A stretch of DNA of 5,080 bases. Source: Saprospiraceae bacterium. Its GTDB lineage: Bacteria > Bacteroidota > Bacteroidia > Chitinophagales > Saprospiraceae. Below, piece after piece: positions 1 to 4,743 of the stretch. A model generated the notes under the pieces. That model had not been told where the DNA came from. It saw only the letters and a list, made by a program, of their open reading frames with translations, and ran no database searches. Every line of letters starts with the position of its first letter. Position 1 is the first letter of the stretch. The position numbers and the translations under genes were made by a program. The stretch lies in contig JALHPW010000415.1 in assembly GCA_022842255.1 (NCBI GenBank), forward strand, positions 1 to 5,080, in the 5' to 3' direction.

Positions 1-13
1 TTTCTACGCTAAA

Positions 14-397
14 TTACAAAATCCTATTTTTGAGATGGCTTCTAGTAGATGGGTTTAGCGCGAACACCACTTTTTTATCTGCATATAGCCTCAACACACT
101 GCCGCGATTCCCTATTCCAAGCAAGGAATCTACTTCTGCAAACGAAAGCTCATGATAGTAATATGATTCAGTTGATGTCTTAAAAAACCTGAAATACTTA
201 ATCTGTATTTTTTCCTTGTCAAAACTAAGATACAACACGTTTCTTCGAAGAAGAATTAATAATAACAGCAAAGTATTCATCAAAATCAAGTTAGTATATT
301 CAATACCCTTTGATTTAGACACTTCTACTAAGATTGCAATAGCATTTAAAAGTAAAAAAACCAGAATTAAGGAAGAATAATTAGCCCTGTATTTCAT
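14..397 (-). CDS. Small two-helix membrane protein of unknown function
   Basis: The gene has an ATG start at 397 and a TAA stop at 14-16, and the product is 127 residues. Residues about 8-25 and 34-51 are strongly hydrophobic and should form two membrane helices with a short connecting loop. The second helix ends in RR (51-52), which suggests the rest is cytoplasmic. Residues about 54-127 are a small soluble domain with alternating strand-like stretches (LYLSF, IQIKYFRFF, VLRLYA, KVVFAL). This resembles the two-helix-plus-PH-like layout of many small bacterial proteins, but I recognise no family and the PH-like idea is only inference. GC content is about 32 percent over 61-360, far below the genes to its right. 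No Shine-Dalgarno precedes the ATG, which is normal in Bacteroidota. It is separated from the next gene by about 257 bp and is probably its own unit. The reading frame looks intact. Confidence 0.7.
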   Translation of the reverse strand: MKYRANYSSLILVFLLLNAIAILVEVSKSKGIEYTNLILMNTLLLLLILLRRNVLYLSFDKEKIQIKYFRFFKTSTESYYYHELSFAEVDSLLGIGNRGSVLRLYADKKVVFALNPSTRSHLKNRIL

Positions 398-654
398 ATT
401 AAAAAAGTAGTTGAAACTCCTTCAAAAATCAACAATCATGTAATCTATTAATCGTCAATCCATTAAATCCAGCAATTCACACTTCAAGCCTCTAAAATCT
501 CATGTGTCTGTTCTGGTAGGCAACCCTACAGAAATAAGATCTGTGTTTTAGAAATCAGAAATCGCGCTTTGGCGGCTTTAGTTGCTGGGAACCACCTTCC
601 CCAACACCCCCCTTTCTCTATGCTCCAGCGGCTAAAGCCGCCGGTACAGTAGCC
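398..654. other. Gene-free intergenic stretch with two hairpins
   Basis: I see no convincing coding sequence here on either strand. It separates two minus-strand genes. It holds a small hairpin at 511-533 (arms ttct-gtagg / cctac-agaa around a CAAC loop, with one bulged G at 515) and the larger GC-rich inverted repeat at 571-642, described separately. I found no TTG-N19-TAnnTTTG promoter for the small membrane gene on the minus strand, so its promoter is unidentified. Neither hairpin is followed by a T-run on the minus strand, so neither is a standard intrinsic terminator for the gene ending at 655. Confidence 0.6.
571..642. repeat. GC-rich long inverted repeat (GGCGGCTTTAG / CTAAAGCCGCC)
   Basis: Arms 571-581 and 632-642 are perfect 11-bp complements. 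The pairing continues inward through two T·G pairs, then 584-588 with 625-629, then a G·T pair, giving a stem of about 19 pairs around a loop of about 34 nt rich in C. The right arm also folds on itself as GCGGC-TAAA-GCCGC (628-641). It starts 13 nt after the stop codon of the membrane-protein gene, so it could stabilise that mRNA 3' end. There is no U-tract on that strand, so I do not call it a terminator. From memory, similar 'cggctaaagccgcc' palindromes are scattered between genes in Saprospiria-like genomes. A genome-wide count was not possible here. Confidence 0.6.
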
Positions 655-2061
655 TTAATACCGCACATACCCACTTGTATCCCGAAAATTGAAATACGCC
701 TTAGGCAATTCCTCAAAAGGATAATTCTTAAACGCCCCGAAAAAGAGCTTAGGGCGGGTTAAAAGGCTATCAAAACGCCCCGGATCGTCATGAATAATGA
801 TACAACGCGCACTGTCTGGATGCTCCAGGGCAGAAAGCATCAGGAATTCGTAGGAACTTCCCCAAGACATTTTTAGGGTTTCCATCGGGACTTGTTTGTC
901 GGATAGCAGGATTTTCCGCTGGGCGCGGGTGGCTGTTTCTTGCAAAAAGGTTTGCTCCCATTGGACTTTCTTCGTCCAGGGCTGGTGGGCGAATCCAATG
1001 CGCAAAAGACTGATTACAAACAAGATACACAATACCATCGATGCATTTCGCGTCAGCGGCTCGTTTCGTTCCCGCAGCACGTCGAAAATCAAGGGAATGG
1101 CAGCAAAGACGGAGAGCGGCAGGTACAGGTTTTCCATATAAAACTGTTCGCCAACTGCTTCGTAAAACGGTACGTTCACCAACAAAACAAACCCGAAAGC
1201 CCAACCTGGCACCAAGAGTGCTTTTGCCCAATTTTTCTTCCAAACATAATACACCGTGCTGCCGGCAAGTACTCCCCATAACAGCCAATAATCTGCCACC
1301 GACCATTCCAAAAACTTCCGGTTACTCTCGATATCCAGCCAGTTGGGCCAAAGTTTGCCAAAGGCTTCCTGACGTTTAATGGCCGCTGCATCGTACCAAT
1401 CGAGTTTCAAAACCTTGTATTTTAAGACGGTGAGGCCGCCAAATACCCCCAAAACAATCAGATGCATCCAGGCCCAGGCACGAGGCTGGTTGCGCTCCAA
1501 CCCAAAAAACAAGCACAGAAAGGCCGCCGCGTACAACACCAGCGGGTGAAAATAAAAGGCCGTTACCAAAGCGGCCAACCACAAGGGCCATTGCCACCAA
1601 CGAAAAGCGGTCAAGGAGCCTTTCGAGTGCATCCAAGCAAATACGGCGCAGAGGAACACCAACCCAGCGGGCATTTCAGACAACCAATAAAAGGTATGGG
1701 TGGTCATCAAAGTGGCTACCATGCCAATGGCGAGCGACCAACGCCACTGACCAATCCGCCAAGAAAACCAGGCTAAAAGGGCTGGCCAGAGTACATGTCC
1801 GAAGGAATAAGACAACAAAACACCTTTCAAGGGCAATCCAAGTGCTTGCGCTGCCCAGGGCCAAAACTGCGTCGCCGCTGCCCCAAACCGTCCGCTCTGA
1901 ATTTCAAGACTCCCACTTTTAAGTATCAGAAAAGACTGGAATGCCATGTCCAGATTCACGATACGTTCCAGGAAAAACACGCCGGCAAGCACGATCAACG
2001 TGCCGAATAACCCGAGACAGAGCAGGAAGGCCGTACGGTGTTCGTTAAAATTACTGGGCAT
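655..2061 (-). CDS. Polytopic membrane protein, GT-C glycosyltransferase-like
   Basis: From the ATG at 2061 the product is 468 residues. A longer frame reaches a TTG at 2100, but those 13 extra codons are a translation of the inverted repeat at 2071-2138, so the ATG is preferred. Residues 11-30 form the first membrane helix. About eight to ten further hydrophobic segments follow, near 77-100, 107-121, 130-145, 157-187, 199-213, 257-273, 280-297, 312-327 and 341-355. A soluble C-terminal part spans about 358-468. After helix 1 comes a long polar loop with an acidic residue (RIVNLDMAFQSF, D38). This is the position where GT-C enzymes (ArnT/PMT/OST-like, using lipid-linked sugars) carry a catalytic acid. 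That layout is the only basis for the GT-C suggestion; there is no family-specific motif I can name. A transporter-like or other polytopic protein of unknown role remains possible. It lies 84 bp downstream of the methyltransferase on the same strand. Confidence 0.8.
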   Translation of the reverse strand: MPSNFNEHRTAFLLCLGLFGTLIVLAGVFFLERIVNLDMAFQSFLILKSGSLEIQSGRFGAAATQFWPWAAQALGLPLKGVLLSYSFGHVLWPALLAWFSWRIGQWRWSLAIGMVATLMTTHTFYWLSEMPAGLVFLCAVFAWMHSKGSLTAFRWWQWPLWLAALVTAFYFHPLVLYAAAFLCLFFGLERNQPRAWAWMHLIVLGVFGGLTVLKYKVLKLDWYDAAAIKRQEAFGKLWPNWLDIESNRKFLEWSVADYWLLWGVLAGSTVYYVWKKNWAKALLVPGWAFGFVLLVNVPFYEAVGEQFYMENLYLPLSVFAAIPLIFDVLRERNEPLTRNASMVLCILFVISLLRIGFAHQPWTKKVQWEQTFLQETATRAQRKILLSDKQVPMETLKMSWGSSYEFLMLSALEHPDSARCIIIHDDPGRFDSLLTRPKLFFGAFKNYPFEELPKAYFNFRDTSGYVRY

Positions 2062-2070
2062 GAAATCAAG

Positions 2071-2138
2071 TTTTAACCACAAAGGCACAAAAGAACACAA
2101 AAGTATTGGATTCTTCTTTTGTGCCTTTGTGGTTAAAA
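2071..2138. repeat. Perfect 25-bp inverted repeat, 18-nt loop
   Basis: Arms 2071-2095 (begins TTTTAACCACAAAGGCAC) and 2114-2138 are exact reverse complements over 25 bp, with loop 2096-2113. The loop begins CACAAAAG, a partial echo of the arm. The element fills most of the 84-bp gap between the methyltransferase stop (2146-2148) and the membrane-protein ATG (2061). No T-run follows outside the stem on either strand, so it is not a classic intrinsic terminator, although it could still impede polymerase or ribosomes. From memory, 'AACCACAAAGGCACAAAG'-type words recur between genes in many environmental bacterial genomes, including Bacteroidota. I treat it as a dispersed repeat rather than a gene-specific device. 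Confidence 0.85.
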
Positions 2139-2145
2139 ACCGAGA

Positions 2146-3264
2146 TCAATACATCTCAAATTTTTGGAAACTGCATTCCAGGGCCCCGTTAAACAGGGTG
2201 ATTTTCTGCGCAGATTTCAGCCCGATATGCTTAAGGGCGTCGCGATTGGAGGAAATAATCCAGGCAGACCAGCCCGGCCAGCGTTTTTTCAGCACGTCGC
2301 CGATACTTTTATAAAATGCTACGGTGTCTTCTATTTTGAGCCGCTCATCGTAAGGCGGGTTCATCACCAGGGTGCCACGTGGTTCGGGCGGCTCTAATTT
2401 CTCAAATGGGGTTTTCTCTACCCGGACCGCAGTTTCCAATCCTGCCGACATTAGATTAAGGGCGGTGGAATTTCGGGCTCGGGGGTCTTTATCTCCCGCA
2501 AGTATTTGAAATTCAAAGGGTTGTATTTTTGAATCTGCTTCAGCCTTGAGCTTTTTCCAAAGTTTTTGATCAAAATCGGGCCATTTGAAAAAACCAAAAG
2601 CTTCGCGTTTAATCTGCGGTGGAGTGTTGGTGGCCAACATCGCAGCTTCAATCGGCAAGGTACCAGAACCACACATAGGGTCTACAAACGAGCCCTGTCC
2701 GTTCCAACCTGAAAGCATCACCATCCCTGCGGCCAGTACTTCATTGAGCGGGGCCTCCACGGTATCGCGACGATAATTCCTTCTGTGCAGCGAATCGCCG
2801 CTGGCATCCAGGGAAATGTCGGCATGGTTTCCTTGTACGTGCACGTTGATACGCAAGGTCGGGCCTGTAGTGCTCACATTGGGTCGGCGGTTATATCGGT
2901 CGCGAAACTGGTCTACGATGGCATCTTTGGTAAGCAAGCCAACGTATTGGGAATGGCGAAAAACCTCCCCTTGCGCGATGGCATCTACCGCAAGGGTGTC
3001 GCCAACGCCCATGTACACCGCCCAATTTATCTCGCGGACTGCCTCGTATAAATCACGTTCATTGTAGGCAGAAAAGGAATGTATGGGCACGAGGATGCGA
3101 AGGGCGGTTCGCAATTCGTAATTGGCACGATACAATAGGCTGGTATCGCCCACAAACGACACAGCACGCTTCAAGGGGCGTATTTCAGACGCACCCAAGG
3201 CGCGAAGTTCTTCCGCGAGTACGGGTTCAAGCCCAGCTAGGGTTTTGGCTATGTATGGTTGCAT
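2146..3264 (-). CDS. rlmL: THUMP-domain class I SAM-dependent RNA methyltransferase (RlmL/YpsC family)
   Basis: The product is 372 residues from an ATG at 3264. The N-terminal region (about 1-60, starting QPYIAKTLAGLEPVLAEELRAL) and a THUMP domain (about 60-155) are the RNA-binding half. The motif LHRRNYR (159-165) leads into the catalytic Rossmann domain. There, FVDPMCGSGT (193-202) is the SAM-binding motif I, GDKD (257-260) is motif II, and NPPY (302-305) is the motif IV of amino-group methyltransferases. The family methylates guanine N2 in 23S rRNA; the E. coli RlmL half makes m2G2445. E. coli fuses this to RlmK in a protein of about 700 residues. This is the stand-alone form of about 370-390 residues, as in Bacillus YpsC. 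All visible key motifs are intact. It is 39 bp downstream of the MerR-type gene with no separate promoter visible, so the two are probably co-transcribed. The family is certain; the exact rRNA position is inferred. Confidence 0.93.
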   Translation of the reverse strand: MQPYIAKTLAGLEPVLAEELRALGASEIRPLKRAVSFVGDTSLLYRANYELRTALRILVPIHSFSAYNERDLYEAVREINWAVYMGVGDTLAVDAIAQGEVFRHSQYVGLLTKDAIVDQFRDRYNRRPNVSTTGPTLRINVHVQGNHADISLDASGDSLHRRNYRRDTVEAPLNEVLAAGMVMLSGWNGQGSFVDPMCGSGTLPIEAAMLATNTPPQIKREAFGFFKWPDFDQKLWKKLKAEADSKIQPFEFQILAGDKDPRARNSTALNLMSAGLETAVRVEKTPFEKLEPPEPRGTLVMNPPYDERLKIEDTVAFYKSIGDVLKKRWPGWSAWIISSNRDALKHIGLKSAQKITLFNGALECSFQKFEMY

Positions 3265-3303
3265 GGATTGTTTGGATGAAACGAGCTACTTGGAACCTGC
3301 AAC

Positions 3304-4194
3304 TCATCGGCCTTTGGTTTTCAAGCTATCCAAGAACTGTAAGGTCCCAGGCAAGCCATTGAGTACTGCGGCGTTGGGCGGCAATTTTACGGGAGCAACA
3401 AAGAACTGTTGTCCGGTGAGCAAGAGTTGGCAGTCGTCGATGGCTTGCACAACACTGTCCACGTACCCTTGAATGGGCTGACGGGGCAGCGGTTCTTGCA
3501 AAATAGTGAACACATAGGCTGGTTTAAGGGCATGACAAGCATCGCGCAGGTCAGAGACAGCCACATTGGTTCCCAAGTATGTAACGTGCATACCCCTTGA
3601 GCGCAGGAGGTATTGGATGAAAAGCAGGGTAAGCTCTTGCGCCTCGCCTTCGGGCGAATACAACAAAAAAACGGGGGTATCTGGCCGTGGGTTAGCCCTA
3701 TCCACCGCACACATGAGTTTTCGGCGGATAATTTGGCCTACAAATTTTTCGTGTGCGGGGCTAATACTGTTGGTAAGCCAAAGCAAACGGAGTTTGTCCA
3801 AGAAGGGATATACCAGTTCCAGCATTGCTCGTTCAAAACCGTTAACGGTTACGAACTCGGCGAAGACCTGCTCAAAGGCAGATTCTTTCAAATCAATCAT
3901 CGCCAGGGTAAGCGCGTCGATTTGCGAATTGGGGTTTGGATTGTTTTGCGCGATGGCAGCCCCTTTAGCAGCAATTTCATCGGGCGTCATTTGCGCCAAC
4001 TTGCTGATTTTCACTCCATTGCGATTGAGCAGCGCAATGTTGAAAAGGTGCCGGAGGTTTTCGTCCGTGTAATATCGAATGTTTGTATCCGTGCGTGCTG
4101 GCTTGACCAAGGCATAGCGCTGTTCCCATATTCGAATGGTATGGGCTTTAATGCCTGTTAGTTTCTCCAAATCCCGGATGGAGTAAATGGCCAT
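3304..4194 (-). CDS. MerR-family regulator with degenerate B12-binding (CarH/LitR-like) domain
   Basis: From the ATG at 4194 the product is 296 residues, starting MAIYSIRDLEKLTGIKAHTIRIWEQRY. This is the usual N-terminus of the family, a MerR winged helix-turn-helix. A TTG at 4227 would add 11 residues with no family support. Numbering here counts from that TTG. Residues 13-82 are the DNA-binding domain. About 100-175 is the helical bundle of B12-dependent regulators. About 185-305 is a Rossmann-like cobalamin-binding fold (VFLLYSPEGEAQELTLLF, then VTYLGTNVAVSDL). CarH/LitR proteins are light-sensing adenosylcobalamin repressors. Their bundle carries W-x9-EH, and their Rossmann domain carries E-x-H-x-x-G with the His as lower cobalt ligand. 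Here W150 and E160 remain, but the motif His is K161, the lower-ligand His is Q197 and the Gly is T200. It therefore probably does not bind B12 in the known way. It is divergent from the small gene at 4469 and likely in one transcript with rlmL. Confidence 0.9.
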   Translation of the reverse strand: MAIYSIRDLEKLTGIKAHTIRIWEQRYALVKPARTDTNIRYYTDENLRHLFNIALLNRNGVKISKLAQMTPDEIAAKGAAIAQNNPNPNSQIDALTLAMIDLKESAFEQVFAEFVTVNGFERAMLELVYPFLDKLRLLWLTNSISPAHEKFVGQIIRRKLMCAVDRANPRPDTPVFLLYSPEGEAQELTLLFIQYLLRSRGMHVTYLGTNVAVSDLRDACHALKPAYVFTILQEPLPRQPIQGYVDSVVQAIDDCQLLLTGQQFFVAPVKLPPNAAVLNGLPGTLQFLDSLKTKGR

Positions 4195-4267
4195 GGATAC
4201 ATGCTGGTTTGGCGCAAAGGTCTTCAATCGGGAGCTCTTGTTAAATGTTTAATGAAAAAATCTTGCA

Positions 4268-4275
4268 CAAAATTA
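4268..4275 (-). promoter_or_regulatory. Possible -7 box (TAATTTTG) for the MerR-type gene
   Basis: Read on the minus strand, 4275 to 4268 spells TAATTTTG, matching the Bacteroidota -7 consensus TAnnTTTG. Transcription would begin near 4262, giving a leader of about 68 nt to the ATG at 4194. No TTTG/TTG lies at the expected -33 distance. That zone is instead occupied by the palindrome at 4294-4308. A single 8-mer with four free-fitting positions is weak evidence. Confidence 0.35.
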
Positions 4276-4293
4276 TAAAGTACCTCATTTCCG

Positions 4294-4308
4294 CTATCCA
4301 TTGGATAG
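4294..4308. promoter_or_regulatory. Odd palindrome CTATCCATTGGATAG, candidate operator
   Basis: Seven-base arms (4294-4300 and 4302-4308) are perfectly complementary around a single central T at 4301. It lies between the divergent MerR-type gene and the small plus-strand gene, 18 nt upstream of the candidate minus-strand -7 box, where the -33 element would be expected. MerR-type proteins bind as dimers to dyad-symmetric sites, so an autoregulatory operator is plausible. The binding partner is inference. Confidence 0.35.
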
Positions 4309-4401
4309 GCATGGAAACAAGTAACCCCACTACCTTTCCTGTTTAGAAGGTACTCGAAATGGCGGATTGGCGACCGTTTTCTTAAAATTTCCACCGTTCC
4401 C

Positions 4402-4431
4402 TTGACAATTTGCAAAAACAAATTACCTTTG
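4402..4431 (+). promoter_or_regulatory. Bacteroidota-type promoter for the small plus-strand gene
   Basis: TTG at 4402-4404 is followed after exactly 19 nt by TACCTTTG at 4424-4431. This fits the Bacteroidota housekeeping promoter (-33 TTG/TTTG, -7 TAnnTTTG). The start of transcription would fall near 4435-4438, leaving a leader of about 32 nt before the ATG at 4469. There is no Shine-Dalgarno before that ATG, as usual for the phylum. Confidence 0.65.
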
Positions 4432-4468
4432 AGCAACTTTTCATCTATCCAACAAGTCTCTGTTACTT

Positions 4469-4672
4469 ATGTTCTCTCCTTTTAAAAAGAAAGATGACCG
4501 CCCTGGCAGCGGGCAGGACAAAAAAAACAACTCGCTCGACGCTTTGGAGTCAGAATTGAGCGTTTTGAATAAGGCAGACTTGAGTAAGGTAGAGGGCGGA
4601 AAAGAGGCTAAAAAGCCATTAAATGATATTTCTGGTTTACGTAATAGTATAGGCGGTACCATCCCGCTATGA
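4469..4672 (+). CDS. Small peptide gene with double-glycine leader-like motif
   Basis: This 67-residue frame starts with ATG at 4469 and ends in TGA at 4670-4672. It has a promoter just upstream and a strong terminator 24 nt downstream, so it looks like a complete single-gene unit. The N-terminal 22 residues are very polar and basic (MFSPFKKKDDRPGSGQDKK). Residues 30-44 read LSVLNKADLSKVEGG, which resembles the end of double-glycine leader peptides (pattern L-x-x-x-x-L-x-x-V-x-G-G), cut after GG by C39-peptidase ABC exporters. Cleavage after G44 would release 23 residues (KEAKKPLNDISGLRNSIGGTIPL) with no Cys, no aromatic residue and a second GG at 62-63. No exporter, peptidase or modifying enzyme is in the window. 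The alternatives are a cytoplasmic small protein or chance resemblance. That it is a gene is fairly likely; its role as a secreted peptide is speculative. Confidence 0.6.
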   Translation: MFSPFKKKDDRPGSGQDKKNNSLDALESELSVLNKADLSKVEGGKEAKKPLNDISGLRNSIGGTIPL

Positions 4673-4695
4673 ACAAACAACACACTCAGTACCTT

Positions 4696-4739
4696 ACATG
4701 AGTCATTTCGGTGGATACCGGGATGGCTCATGTTTTTTT
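4696..4739 (+). terminator. Rho-independent terminator of the small peptide gene
   Basis: Positions 4696-4712 pair with 4717-4733 in an uninterrupted 17-pair stem around the loop GGAT (4713-4716), followed by seven T (4733-4739). Three pairs are U·G (4703/4726, 4707/4722, 4708/4721). They pair only in plus-strand RNA and would be A·C mismatches on the minus strand. No T-run lies on the minus-strand side. The structure is therefore built for plus-strand transcription, ending the unit at 4469-4672. Confidence 0.88.
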
Positions 4740-4743
4740 AGGC

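Noticed and set aside
528..550. ACAGA...TCTGT hairpin followed by GTTTTA as a plus-strand terminator.
   Set aside because: It has only a 5-bp stem, and no plus-strand gene lies upstream for it to end.
788..1306. A 172-residue minus-strand frame inside the membrane-protein gene.
   Set aside because: It is an out-of-frame overlap with low-complexity Arg/Cys-rich sequence. The membrane-protein frame has a regular pattern of hydrophobic helices.
2071..2138. The 25-bp inverted repeat as an intrinsic terminator of rlmL.
   Set aside because: The stem is AT-rich and no U-tract follows it on the minus strand; the next bases lead straight into the ATG.
3566..4161. Two long plus-strand frames (168 and 182 residues) opposite the MerR-type gene.
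   Set aside because: They are antisense shadows. The minus strand encodes a recognisable MerR/B12-like protein, and neither shadow has domain-like sequence.
4224..4436. A 70-residue minus-strand frame upstream of the MerR-type gene.
   Set aside because: It starts with TTG, has no family resemblance, covers the divergent promoter region and ends inside the TTG extension of the regulator frame. It is better read as control DNA.
4441..4731. A 96-residue minus-strand frame antisense to the small peptide gene.
   Set aside because: It would begin inside the terminator stem. The promoter and the terminator polarity both favour the plus-strand gene.
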